This document shows positions 46,102-55,260 of a DNA stretch of 64,000 bases, piece by piece. Position numbers and translations under genes: made by a program. The DNA comes from Sphingobacterium chuzhouense (GTDB lineage: Bacteria > Bacteroidota > Bacteroidia > Sphingobacteriales > Sphingobacteriaceae): the NCBI RefSeq assembly GCF_014692525.1, contig NZ_JACNYL010000002.1, forward strand, positions 248,001 through 312,000. The letters are read 5' to 3'. The number at the start of each line of letters is the position of its first letter. The first letter of the stretch is position 1. The notes under the pieces were generated by a model. The model saw only the letters and a program-made list of their open reading frames with translations. It did no database searches and was not told the origin of the DNA.

Positions 46102-47739
46102 ATGATGCATAGATTTTTTCATATTTTAACTATTTTTTTATTTATTTACGCATGTAGTAAAGATAACGCTTCGGATCAACCTGGTACCGACACATTTAAA
46201 ACCGACCAGGTTCTTCTTGGCGACACTCCGCTACTAAATAATGCAAAAAATGTAAGTGTTGATGCCGACTTTAAGCTTGTTTTTGCAACGGCTATTGCAG
46301 AGCAAAACCTAGATACCCATATTGAGATCTTAAATGAAGATAAAACAAAAGTTCCTCTTAGCATCACACTATCAGAAAACAAAAAAACGATTTCAGTACA
46401 CCCGGCCAACCACTTAAATCCACTTAATACGTATACATTTATTATTCGGAAATCTTTATCCACTACAGACAATAAAAAACTAGACAAAGAATACAGCTAC
46501 CTGTTTACCACAACTATAGATAACAGCGATAAATTCGATAGGATATCCACCGAAGAATTGCTGACCAAAGTCCAGCAACAAACGTTCAAATACTTTTGGG
46601 ATTTAGCTCATCCGGCCTATGGCATGATACGCGAACGAAATACATCAGGCGAAACGGTGACAACTGGAGGTACAGGATTCGGTATTATGGTCATTCTTAT
46701 CGGAATAGAAAGAGGTTTTGTCACGCATCAACAAGGTTTGGATAGAGTAAAGCAAATCGTTTCTTTTCTAAAACAGGCGGATACCTATCACGGTGCATTT
46801 TCTCATTGGTATAATGGCTCAACCGCAAAAACACAACCGTTCAGTGAAAAAGATGACGGAGCAGATCTCGTTGAGACTTCCTTATTATTTCAAGGCTTAA
46901 TCACCGCGAGAGAATATTTTGCCGATACACAATTATCCACAGATATTACTTCTTTATATAATAATATTGAGTGGAATTTCTTTCGTAATAATCAAAATGC
47001 ACTCTTCTGGCATTGGAGTCCGAATCATACTTGGGAAATGAATTTAAAAATTTCAGGTTGGAATGAATCTCTTATTACGTACGTGCTCGCCGCTGGATCA
47101 AAAAATCACACCATTGACATAGAAGATTATAACATCGGATGGGCAAAATCCGGAGCAATAAAAAACGGAAAATTATATTATAATATACCTTTGCCTCTGG
47201 GACCCGAAAACGGAGGTCCGCTTTTTCTCTCACAATATAGTTTCCTTGGGCTCAATCCTTTTGGTCTACAAGATGAATATGCTTCTTATGAAGAACAGGT
47301 AAAAAACCATACACTTATCAATAGAGCTTACTGTATAGCTAATCCGAAAGGCTTTGCAGGTTATAGCGAGCATTGCTGGGGATTAACTGCCAGTGATGAT
47401 ATTGAGGGTTATATGGCACATTCGCCTGACAATGATAATGGTGTAATATCACCTACGGCGGCATTAAGCTCGATGCCGTATACTCCTGATGAATCGTTAA
47501 AAGCCCTCGAGTTTTTTTATTACAAATTAGGTGATAAAATTTGGGGTGATTATGGGTTTAAAGATGCGTTCTCTCTTACGGAACCCTGGTTTGCAGAATC
47601 TTATCTAGCAATAGACCAGGGGCCAATTATTATTGGTATAGAAAACTATAGGTCAAAATTATTGTGGAAACACTTCATGCAAGCGCCTGAAATAAAATCA
47701 GCACTACAGAAACTAAATTTTACATCTCCTAATATTTAA
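46102..47739 (+). CDS. GH144-like glycanase with N-terminal Big_5 domain
   Basis: Probable lipoprotein (IYAC near residue 18) of 545 aa. Residues about 30-135 form an Ig-like Big_5 domain (KNVSVDADFKLVFATAI...YSYLFTT). Residues about 150-540 are the (alpha/alpha)6 glycoamylase-like domain, family GH144, in which characterised members are endo-beta-1,2-glucanases. Visible catalytic-domain blocks are QQTFKYFWDLAHPAYGMIRE, TGGTGFGIMVILIGIERGF, GAFSHWYNGSTAKTQPFSEK, DDGADLVETSLLFQGL and YLAIDQGPIIIGIENYRS. The pairing with a second copy 2 bp downstream and a GH3 enzyme supports a beta-1,2-glucan role, inferred from family. Confidence 0.88.
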   Translation: MMHRFFHILTIFLFIYACSKDNASDQPGTDTFKTDQVLLGDTPLLNNAKNVSVDADFKLVFATAIAEQNLDTHIEILNEDKTKVPLSITLSENKKTISVHPANHLNPLNTYTFIIRKSLSTTDNKKLDKEYSYLFTTTIDNSDKFDRISTEELLTKVQQQTFKYFWDLAHPAYGMIRERNTSGETVTTGGTGFGIMVILIGIERGFVTHQQGLDRVKQIVSFLKQADTYHGAFSHWYNGSTAKTQPFSEKDDGADLVETSLLFQGLITAREYFADTQLSTDITSLYNNIEWNFFRNNQNALFWHWSPNHTWEMNLKISGWNESLITYVLAAGSKNHTIDIEDYNIGWAKSGAIKNGKLYYNIPLPLGPENGGPLFLSQYSFLGLNPFGLQDEYASYEEQVKNHTLINRAYCIANPKGFAGYSEHCWGLTASDDIEGYMAHSPDNDNGVISPTAALSSMPYTPDESLKALEFFYYKLGDKIWGDYGFKDAFSLTEPWFAESYLAIDQGPIIIGIENYRSKLLWKHFMQAPEIKSALQKLNFTSPNI

Positions 47740-47741
47740 CA

Positions 47742-49109
47742 ATGAAACTCTTTTATTTGATATCTGCATCCGTTCTTTCTATAACGCTTATAAACTGCTC
47801 TTCTCCGAGAACGGGAAACACCGCAGATACGGAAAGCAAAAAATCAGATAGCACCTTATCCGATGATTCTTTAATAAACCTCGTCCAAGAACAGACGTTT
47901 CAGTACTTCTGGGACGGCGCTGAAACTAACTCCGGATTAGCCAGAGAGCGTATCCATATAGACGGAGAATATCCTCAAAACGATGAAAACGTCATTACTA
48001 TCGGTGGCAGCGGCTTTGGTTTAATGGCTGTTTTGGTAGGGATACATAACGGGTTTATCACCAAAGAAGAAGGACTGGCACGTATAGAAAAGGCACTGAA
48101 CTTCCTTGATAAGATAGATCGCTTTCAAGGTGCGTGGTCACATTGGTATCACGGTGATACCGGTGAACCAAAGGCTTTCAGTAAAAATGATGATGGTGGC
48201 GACATTGTGGAAACGGCCTTTATGGCACAGGCGCTGATCTCCATTCGCGAATATTATAAAAACGGTAACGAAGCAGAGAAAAAAATAGCCACCAAAGCAG
48301 ATGAACTATGGAAAGGTATCAACTGGGACTTCTACCGAAACGGAAAAGACATGCTTTATTGGCACTGGAGTCCGAAACACGAATGGGGAATGAACCATGC
48401 TATACAAGGTTTTGATGAATGTATGATTGCTTACATTTTAGCGGCTTCATCTCCTTCCCATGCCATCCCGGCAGACACTTATCACAAAGGTTGGGCACGT
48501 GATGGCGCTATTAGGACATCCATTACCAAATACGATATTCCAACTGTTGTTAAGCACAACGCAAAAGAGGGCGAAGTCGGACCACTATTTTGGTCCCATT
48601 ATTCATTTTTAGGTTTAAACCCGAATGGGCTATCTGATCAATATGCTAATTATCAAGAAGTAGTGACCAACCACACTAAGATTCATATTGCCTATGCAGA
48701 AGATAATCCAAAACAATTTAAGGGATACGGAGCTGATAAAGGTTGGGGATGGACAGCAAGTTATTCCACAAATGGCTATAATGCCCATCATCCGGACAAC
48801 GATCCTACTGGCGTGATCTCTCCTACTGCAGCTATTTCATCCATACCTTATACACCAAAGGAAAGTATCAGCTTTATGCGCTATTTAAAAGACAGCATCG
48901 GCGACAAGATATGGGGTAAATATGGATTCTATGACGCTTACAGCGAAACAGAAAATTGGTATCCGCAACGTTATCTTGCCATAGATCAAGGCCCGATGGT
49001 CGTAATGATTCAGAACTATAAAGATGGTTTTATTTGGAATCTCTTCATGGGTGCACCGGATGTACAAGAAGGTTTGAAAAAATTAGGTTTTTCCGCTCCA
49101 CAAGGTTAA
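47742..49109 (+). CDS. GH144-like glycanase, second copy
   Basis: A 455-aa probable lipoprotein (LINC near residue 19) consisting only of the GH144-type domain. Blocks match the upstream paralogue: EQTFQYFWDGAETNSGLARE, IGGSGFGLMAVLVGIHNGF, GAWSHWYHGDTGEPKAFSKN, DDGGDIVETAFMAQALISIR, GPLFWSHYSFLGLNPNGLSD, DNDPTGVISPTAAISSIPYT and YLAIDQGPMVVMIQNYKD. It starts 2 bp after the first copy. The pair probably divides the work, for example surface versus periplasmic cleavage or different chain lengths. Confidence 0.9.
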   Translation: MKLFYLISASVLSITLINCSSPRTGNTADTESKKSDSTLSDDSLINLVQEQTFQYFWDGAETNSGLARERIHIDGEYPQNDENVITIGGSGFGLMAVLVGIHNGFITKEEGLARIEKALNFLDKIDRFQGAWSHWYHGDTGEPKAFSKNDDGGDIVETAFMAQALISIREYYKNGNEAEKKIATKADELWKGINWDFYRNGKDMLYWHWSPKHEWGMNHAIQGFDECMIAYILAASSPSHAIPADTYHKGWARDGAIRTSITKYDIPTVVKHNAKEGEVGPLFWSHYSFLGLNPNGLSDQYANYQEVVTNHTKIHIAYAEDNPKQFKGYGADKGWGWTASYSTNGYNAHHPDNDPTGVISPTAAISSIPYTPKESISFMRYLKDSIGDKIWGKYGFYDAYSETENWYPQRYLAIDQGPMVVMIQNYKDGFIWNLFMGAPDVQEGLKKLGFSAPQG

Positions 49110-49127
49110 AACAGTAAAACCTGTCAC

Positions 49128-50687
49128 ATGTTCAGAAACAACATAAAACATTCACTTCTTGTCTACATAGCGTGGGTAGTCTCCCTAAGTTCCTACGGTC
49201 AAACTAACGCGCAGCGCCCTAATGTGATATTTATCATGAGTGACGACCATGCAGAGCAGGCCATAAGTGCATACGGACACCCTATTTCCCAAAAAGCACC
49301 GACGCCCCATATCGACCGTATCGCCAACGAGGGAGCACTATTCTTAAATAATTATTGCAGCAATTCCATTTGTGGTCCTAGCCGGGCAGCGATACTAACG
49401 GGTAAACACAGCCATAAAAACGGATTTATGCGGAACGGGAATAAGGGTTTTGATGGCACCCAACAGACACTTCCCAAAATACTACAGCAAAACGGTTATG
49501 AAACGGCTATTATTGGAAAATGGCACCTCATTTCGAAACCAACAGGCTTCGATCACTGGGAAATTTTAAATGATCAGGGGGATTACTACAATCCCTATTT
49601 CATTACAGAACGGGATACCGTTCGGCGTATGGGCTACGTTACCGACCTGATTACCGATCTGACCAAAGATTGGCTAGCTAATCGAGATAAAAACAAACCC
49701 TTTTTCCTCATGATGCATCATAAAGCCCCACATCGCAACTGGGTGCCTGCTGAACGGCATTATAAGCTTTATGAAAACACTGTCTTTCCGGTACCCGAAA
49801 CGTATTTCGATGATTACGAAGGGCGATATGCGGCTGCGCAACAAGAGATGAATATCTATCGAGACATGTACGAAGGTCATGATCTGAAGATGGTAACCGG
49901 TATCGATTCAGATACCTTACTGTACGACCCTTGGCCACATGCTTTCTTAGAGACGATGACGCCAGCAGAACAGGAGCGTTTCTTCGCGGCTTACAGAGAT
50001 CGTAATAACGACTTCTATACAACGATGCGTACGGAAAAAGAAAAAGCGCTTTGGAAGTTCCAACGCTATATGCAGGACTATCTCGCCACAGTAAAATCGG
50101 TTGATGAAAGTGTCGGTGAAATCCTGGACTATCTTAAAGCCAACGGATTGGATAAAAACACCATTGTTATCTACACTTCCGACCAAGGTTTTTACCTAGG
50201 CGAACATGGATGGTTCGACAAACGGTTTATGTACGAAGAATCCTTTGGTATGCCGCTGCTCATGTCCTATCCCAAACATATCAAACCGGGCATCAAAATA
50301 GATGGTTTAACACAGAATATAGACTTCGCACCTACCCTATTGGACCTATGTCAGATTGCGACCCCGGACGACATGCAAGGAAGATCTTTCAAAGCACTCT
50401 TACAAAATGGTAGAACACCAAAAGACTGGCGAAAATCACTCTACTACCATTACTACGAATATCCGGGCTTTCATAGTGTGCGTGCACATTATGGTGTAAA
50501 AATGGAACGGTACAAATTGATGCATTTTCCAAAGGAGAATCTGTGGGAACTTTATGATATCAAAAAAGATCCCTCCGAGATCGAAAATATATTCGGTAAA
50601 AAAGGAACAGCAAAAATAACACAAAAACTACAGCAAGAATTGCTGATGCTACAAGATAAATATGAAGTTGACAATGAATACCGATAA
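49128..50687 (+). CDS. Formylglycine-dependent sulfatase-family enzyme
   Basis: Exported alkaline-phosphatase-fold hydrolase of 519 aa. Signal peptide 1-24, then RPNVIFIMSDDH (metal ligands Asp39-Asp40) and the modification motif CGPSR, where Cys82 becomes formylglycine, followed by AAILTGKHSH. The lower metal/catalytic block is GKWHLISKPTGFDHW, and YTSDQGFYLGEHGWFDKRFM provides the second Asp plus His/Lys. Family S1 members release sulfate; some members of the superfamily cleave phosphodiesters. No maturation (anSME/FGE) gene is in this window, so it must be encoded elsewhere. It overlaps the next gene by 14 bp. Confidence 0.9.
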   Translation: MFRNNIKHSLLVYIAWVVSLSSYGQTNAQRPNVIFIMSDDHAEQAISAYGHPISQKAPTPHIDRIANEGALFLNNYCSNSICGPSRAAILTGKHSHKNGFMRNGNKGFDGTQQTLPKILQQNGYETAIIGKWHLISKPTGFDHWEILNDQGDYYNPYFITERDTVRRMGYVTDLITDLTKDWLANRDKNKPFFLMMHHKAPHRNWVPAERHYKLYENTVFPVPETYFDDYEGRYAAAQQEMNIYRDMYEGHDLKMVTGIDSDTLLYDPWPHAFLETMTPAEQERFFAAYRDRNNDFYTTMRTEKEKALWKFQRYMQDYLATVKSVDESVGEILDYLKANGLDKNTIVIYTSDQGFYLGEHGWFDKRFMYEESFGMPLLMSYPKHIKPGIKIDGLTQNIDFAPTLLDLCQIATPDDMQGRSFKALLQNGRTPKDWRKSLYYHYYEYPGFHSVRAHYGVKMERYKLMHFPKENLWELYDIKKDPSEIENIFGKKGTAKITQKLQQELLMLQDKYEVDNEYR

Positions 50688-52401
50688 GACCTGGCTCACC
50701 TTACTTTTCCTCCTGTTTGCTACCGCTGGATATAGCCAAGGTATGCGAGCAGACACGTATTGTAACCCCCTTAACTTGGATTACACCTACATGATCTTCA
50801 ATGCTCATCGTGATATATCCTATCGCTCTGGGGCCGATCCGGCAGTCGTAGAGTTCCGCGGAGAATATTACATGTTCGTTACGCGATCTATGGGCTACTG
50901 GCACTCTACCGATCTTCAAAATTGGAGTTTTATAACACCTGAAAAATGGTATTTCGAGGGATCGAATGCACCGGCAGCACATAATTACAAAGATTCTGTA
51001 CTGTATGTTACCGGCAATCCATCTGGCCATATGAGTGTGCTTTACACCGATAATCCCAAAAAAGGAGATTGGAAAGCCACTCCTGCCATTATCAACAATC
51101 TCCAAGATCCGGATCTATTCATCGATGACGACGGCCAGGCGTATATGTTCTGGGGGTCGTCCAATAAATTCCCTATCCGGGGGCGTAAATTGGATAAAAA
51201 CAAACGATTTATTGCCGATTCGGTCATCGTCGAACTTTTCAACTTAGCGCCCGAAAAACACGGCTGGGAACGTTTCGGCGAAAACCATGCTGATACTGTA
51301 CTGGGTGGTTATATTGAGGGTCCATGGCTAACAAAACATAACAACAAATATTACATGCAATATGCCGCACCGGGTACTCAATTTAATGTATATGGCGACG
51401 GTGTATATATAGCGGACCATCCACTAGGTCCCTATACCTATCAAGCACATAATCCGGTTTCGTATAAACCCGGAGGGTACATGAACGGTGCGGGGCACGG
51501 CAGTACGGTTATTGGTCCGGGCGGTCATTATTGGCATTTTGCAACGATGGATTATTCGGTAAACATGACCTGGGAAAGACGACTTTGCATGTTTCCCACT
51601 TTTTTCGATGAGGACGGAATCATGTATACAGACACCTATTTCGGAGATTATCCGCGTTATGCTCCCTCTGTACCAAATAAACGGGGTCAATTTAGAGGTT
51701 GGATGTTACTCTCTTATAACAAACCCGTCCGTGTATCATCGGCCCAAGATGGATATGATGCATTTGCATTGACCGATGAGATTGCTAAGACGTCTTGGCT
51801 GGCCGAAAACAATGATGCCAGTCAATGGGTCGTTATCGATCTGGAAAAACAGGCGGATATATACGCCATCCAAATCAATTACGCCGATTATCAGTCGGAC
51901 ATGTATGGACGCATCGAAGGATTAAGACATCGCTATACATTGGAAGGTTCAGATGACGGCGAAAACTGGTTTACAATGGTCGATAAAAGCAAAAGTTTTA
52001 AGGATACACCCAACGACTATATCGAGTTGGAATCCGCCGTATCGACACGTTATATCCGCTATAAGAATATCGAGGTACCTACTCCTCACCTAGCCATGTC
52101 CGAGATCCGAATCTTCGGAATAGGAAACGGCAAAAAACCTGCTCCTGTAAAAAATTTCCAACTCAACAGACAGACGGACAGACGCGATATTTCGCTACGC
52201 TGGACAAAACAAAGCAACGCACAGGGTTATAACGTACGTTGGGGCATCGCTCCAGATAAGTTGTATAGCTCCTGGATGGTTTATGGCGACAATGAGCTCT
52301 TGTTAAAGTCCTTGAATACCGATCAAACCTATTATTTCGCGATAGAAGCGTTTAATGAGAATGGTGTTTCCGAATTGTCCACCATTACTAAAATAGAATA
52401 A
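50674..52401 (+). CDS. GH43-like glycosidase with F5/8C and FN3 domains
   Basis: Exported enzyme of 575 aa. Start chosen at MNTDKTWLTLLFLLFATAGY; ATG 50662 would add four residues. The five-bladed propeller (about 30-330) shows the three GH43 acids: the base Asp in SGADPAVV, the pKa-tuning Asp in NLQDPDLFIDDDG and the acid Glu in GGYIEGPWL. A discoidin/F5-8C carbohydrate-binding domain follows (about 345-480, RVSSAQDGYDAFALTDEI), then a fibronectin III domain (about 485-575). GH43 enzymes usually release arabinose, xylose or galactose, so the target may carry side chains. Translation is probably coupled to the sulfatase. Confidence 0.85.
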   Translation: MNTDKTWLTLLFLLFATAGYSQGMRADTYCNPLNLDYTYMIFNAHRDISYRSGADPAVVEFRGEYYMFVTRSMGYWHSTDLQNWSFITPEKWYFEGSNAPAAHNYKDSVLYVTGNPSGHMSVLYTDNPKKGDWKATPAIINNLQDPDLFIDDDGQAYMFWGSSNKFPIRGRKLDKNKRFIADSVIVELFNLAPEKHGWERFGENHADTVLGGYIEGPWLTKHNNKYYMQYAAPGTQFNVYGDGVYIADHPLGPYTYQAHNPVSYKPGGYMNGAGHGSTVIGPGGHYWHFATMDYSVNMTWERRLCMFPTFFDEDGIMYTDTYFGDYPRYAPSVPNKRGQFRGWMLLSYNKPVRVSSAQDGYDAFALTDEIAKTSWLAENNDASQWVVIDLEKQADIYAIQINYADYQSDMYGRIEGLRHRYTLEGSDDGENWFTMVDKSKSFKDTPNDYIELESAVSTRYIRYKNIEVPTPHLAMSEIRIFGIGNGKKPAPVKNFQLNRQTDRRDISLRWTKQSNAQGYNVRWGIAPDKLYSSWMVYGDNELLLKSLNTDQTYYFAIEAFNENGVSELSTITKIE

Positions 52402-52433
52402 AATAGATAACTCCATAAATAAGGATAACGATC

Positions 52434-54713
52434 ATGAAAAGATTACCAATATGGATGCTCGGTGTTGCTATAGCATGGAGCGTTAGTGTGAAAGCCCAAA
52501 CGGACACCAAAATGAATCAATTCATTTCGGAACTCATGGGCAAGATGACCATAGAAGAAAAAATAGGACAATTGAATCTTGTTACCGGAGGCGAGGCGGT
52601 TACAGGATCAGTTGTGTCTACCGGTGTAGAAGCTAAAATAAAAGCAGGCGAAATCGGTGGGATCTTCAGTATGTCTTCCCCAGCTAAAATCAGAGCCGCA
52701 CAAGAATTAGCTGTCAAACAATCGCGCTTAGGCATCCCTATTATTTTTGGCATGGACGTTATTCATGGGTATAAAACGATGTTTCCTATCCCCCTCGGTT
52801 TAGCATCCACTTGGGATATGGGGCTTATCCGTGAATCAGCACGTATCGCCGCGGTAGAGGCCAGTGCAGATGGTTTGAACTGGACGTTCTCCCCTATGGT
52901 CGATATTTCACGAGACCCGCGTTGGGGACGAATATCAGAAGGAAGTGGTGAAGACACCTACCTCAGTGCGCGCATAGCGACAGAAATGGTCAAAGGTTAT
53001 CAGGGCGATGATCTTACAGCACATAACACCTTAATGGCGTGTGTAAAGCACTTTGCGCTTTACGGTGCTGCCGAAGCCGGACGGGACTACCATACAACCG
53101 ATATGAGCTTGCATCGTATGTACAACGAATATTTTCCGCCTTATAAAGCCGCCATCGACGCTGGTGCGGGAACGGTCATGACGTCTTTTAACGATATTAA
53201 TGGTGTGCCTGCAACAGCAAACAAATGGCTGATGACAGATGTTCTGCGCAATCAATGGGGATTCAAGGGGATGGTCGTTACCGACTATACGGCGATCAAT
53301 GAGCTGATTGACCATGGATTGGGTGATCTGCAAACGGTATCCGCACTGGCATTGAAAGCAGGTGTACACATGGATATGGTGGGCGAAGGCTATCTTACTA
53401 CATTAAAAAAATCGTTGGATGAAGGCAAAGTGACCCAGACGGAAATTGATGAAGCTTGCCGGCTTATCTTGGAAACAAAATACAAGTTGGGGCTTTTTGA
53501 CGATCCGTTCCGCTATTGCGATGAAGAACGTGCAAAAAACAGTATCCTCACCCCGGCCCACTTAGCCAAAGCACGTGAAATCGCCGGTAAATCGTTTGTG
53601 CTGCTGAAGAATGAAAATAATATCCTGCCGCTTAAAAAAAATGGCACAGTTGCACTTATTGGCCCCCTATCCAATACCCGTGCTAATATGCCTGGAACCT
53701 GGAGCGTAAGTGCAGATCTGGAGAATACCCCTAGTCTATTAGAAGGCATGCAAGCCGCTTTAGGCGACAACGTTAAAATGGTACAGCATTTGGGAGCCAA
53801 TCTCCTGTCGGATGCAGCGTATCAAGAACGCGCAACAATGTTCGGTCGCACTATACCAAGAGACGAACGCCCGGAAGCGGAAATCATCGCCGAAGCGTTA
53901 ACGGTAGCGGAGTCGGCGGATGTAATCGTAGCCGCTTTAGGTGAGTCCTCTGAAATGAGCGGTGAAAGTTCCAGTCGCACGGACTTGGATATACCAGATA
54001 CACAAAAGCGATTATTAGAAGCCTTATTAAAAACCGGTAAACCTGTTGTATTGGTTTTGTTTACAGGAAGACCATTAACGTTAACCTGGGAGCATGGACA
54101 TGTTCCTGCTATATTGAATGTTTGGTTTGGTGGTACCGAAACTGGTAAGGCGGTAGCCGATGTCCTTTTTGGCGATGTAAATCCTTCCGGGAAACTTCCG
54201 GCTACCTTTCCGCAGAATGTGGGGCAAATTCCTTTATATTACAGTGCTAAAAACACCGGACGTCCGCTGGCAGCCGGAGCTTGGTTTGAAAAATTCCGTT
54301 CGAACTACCTCGATGTAACCAATGAACCCCTCTACCCTTTTGGATACGGCTTAAGCTATACGACATTTACATACGGCGATATCCAGTTGGACAAAAACAG
54401 CATGAAAGCCGATGAAAAAATTATCGCCACCGTTACAGTGACGAATAGTGGCAACTATGACGGCGAGGAAGTGGTACAGCTTTATATCCGAGATCTGGTC
54501 GGTTCAGTTACCCGTCCGGTGAAGGAACTTAAAGGATTTCAGAAGATTTTTCTTAAAAAAGGCGAAAGTCGGAATGTGGTTTTTGAAATCGGTATTGAAG
54601 ATTTGAAATTCTACAACAATGCGCTTGAGTTTGTTGCCGAACCCGGAGATTTTAAACTATTTATCGGCACCAATTCTAGCGATGTTAAGGAAGCAGATTT
54701 TTTGCTACGTTAA
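52434..54713 (+). CDS. bglX: GH3 beta-glucosidase
   Basis: Exported GH3 enzyme of 759 aa (signal 1-21, SVKAQT). N-terminal TIM barrel with MTIEEKIGQLNLVTGG, DVIHGYKTMFPIPLGLA, MVDISRDPRWGRISEGSGED and CVKHFALYG. The nucleophile is Asp284 in FKGMVVTDYTAI. The second domain holds GESSEMSGESSSRTDLDIP with a likely acid/base Glu. A fibronectin III-like domain closes the protein (ATVTVTNSGNYDGEEVVQLY). Layout is that of BglX. In a GH144-containing locus it is expected to cut beta-1,2-gluco-oligosaccharides (sophorose series) to glucose in the periplasm. Last gene of the PUL. Confidence 0.94.
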   Translation: MKRLPIWMLGVAIAWSVSVKAQTDTKMNQFISELMGKMTIEEKIGQLNLVTGGEAVTGSVVSTGVEAKIKAGEIGGIFSMSSPAKIRAAQELAVKQSRLGIPIIFGMDVIHGYKTMFPIPLGLASTWDMGLIRESARIAAVEASADGLNWTFSPMVDISRDPRWGRISEGSGEDTYLSARIATEMVKGYQGDDLTAHNTLMACVKHFALYGAAEAGRDYHTTDMSLHRMYNEYFPPYKAAIDAGAGTVMTSFNDINGVPATANKWLMTDVLRNQWGFKGMVVTDYTAINELIDHGLGDLQTVSALALKAGVHMDMVGEGYLTTLKKSLDEGKVTQTEIDEACRLILETKYKLGLFDDPFRYCDEERAKNSILTPAHLAKAREIAGKSFVLLKNENNILPLKKNGTVALIGPLSNTRANMPGTWSVSADLENTPSLLEGMQAALGDNVKMVQHLGANLLSDAAYQERATMFGRTIPRDERPEAEIIAEALTVAESADVIVAALGESSEMSGESSSRTDLDIPDTQKRLLEALLKTGKPVVLVLFTGRPLTLTWEHGHVPAILNVWFGGTETGKAVADVLFGDVNPSGKLPATFPQNVGQIPLYYSAKNTGRPLAAGAWFEKFRSNYLDVTNEPLYPFGYGLSYTTFTYGDIQLDKNSMKADEKIIATVTVTNSGNYDGEEVVQLYIRDLVGSVTRPVKELKGFQKIFLKKGESRNVVFEIGIEDLKFYNNALEFVAEPGDFKLFIGTNSSDVKEADFLLR

Positions 54714-54766
54714 TTTTGCCTCGTAAATATTACTGAAAAACCCCATACACATTTTTTTTGACATTG

Positions 54767-54831
54767 ATAGGGCAATTTTGTGCCAAAATTAGGGGTACCT
54801 CAAAAATCTTTTTGGCACAAAATTACCCTAT
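54767..54831. repeat. 22-bp inverted repeat after the PUL
   Basis: Left arm 54767-54788 and right arm 54810-54831 match at 21 of 22 positions; the core is AATTTTGTGCCAAAA / TTTTGGCACAAAATT. The loop is 21 nt. A T-run (54752-54759) precedes rather than follows the stem, so it is not a standard plus-strand terminator. Confidence 0.8.
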
Positions 54832-54936
54832 GAAAAGGACGTTTCCGACACCTTTTATCAACAAAAAACAGCCTTAAAACATATTTAAAGTACGTTTTTC
54901 GATCCTTACAGTAACAACCACCCAAAAATAAGAAAC

Positions 54937-54978
54937 GCATTACAATGCAAAAAAAGAGCGTTACAATGCAAAAAAAGA
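54937..54978 (+). repeat. Two 21-bp direct repeats
   Basis: Two adjacent 21-mers, GC[A/G]TTACAATGCAAAAAAAGA, differing at one base. TTACAATGCAAAAA also occurs at the junctions of the following 63-bp units, and 63 is three times 21, so both sets probably share an origin. Confidence 0.85.
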
Positions 54979-54988
54979 ATGCAACAAA

Positions 54989-55260
54989 GGGAAAATATAG
55001 TACAGCAATTTTGGATAGTATCGATATAAAAACAAATCTTCGTCTTACAACGCAAAAATATAGCACAATAATTTTGCATAATATCGATAGGCAAATAGTT
55101 CTTTGCATTACATTGCAAAAATATAGTGTGAAGATTTTGCATTGTATCGATATAAAAACAATTCCTCGCTCTACAATCCAAAAATATACGATGAAAATTT
55201 TGCATTGTATCGATATAAAAATATTTCTTCGCCTTACTATGCAAAAATATACGACAATGA
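54989..55260 (+). repeat. 63-bp tandem repeat array, 4.3 copies
   Basis: Units begin at exactly 54989, 55052, 55115, 55178 and 55241 (the last partial). Copies differ at many positions but have no insertions or deletions. Best-kept blocks are AAATATA at the start, ATTTTGCAT (ATTTTGGAT in unit 1) and TATCGATA. GCAAAAAT and ATTTTGC within a unit form a stem with a loop of about 10 nt, and ATCGAT is itself palindromic. Read as protein, the plus frame repeats QKYS-x3-IL-x2-IDIK every 21 residues. Confidence 0.9.

Noticed and set aside
53031..53369. 112-aa minus-strand ORF inside the GH3 gene
   Set aside because: Antisense shadow of a well-conserved catalytic barrel; Cys-rich but without order or start signals.
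54989..55260. CRISPR array
   Set aside because: Repeats are directly adjacent and degenerate without spacer-sized unique sequence.
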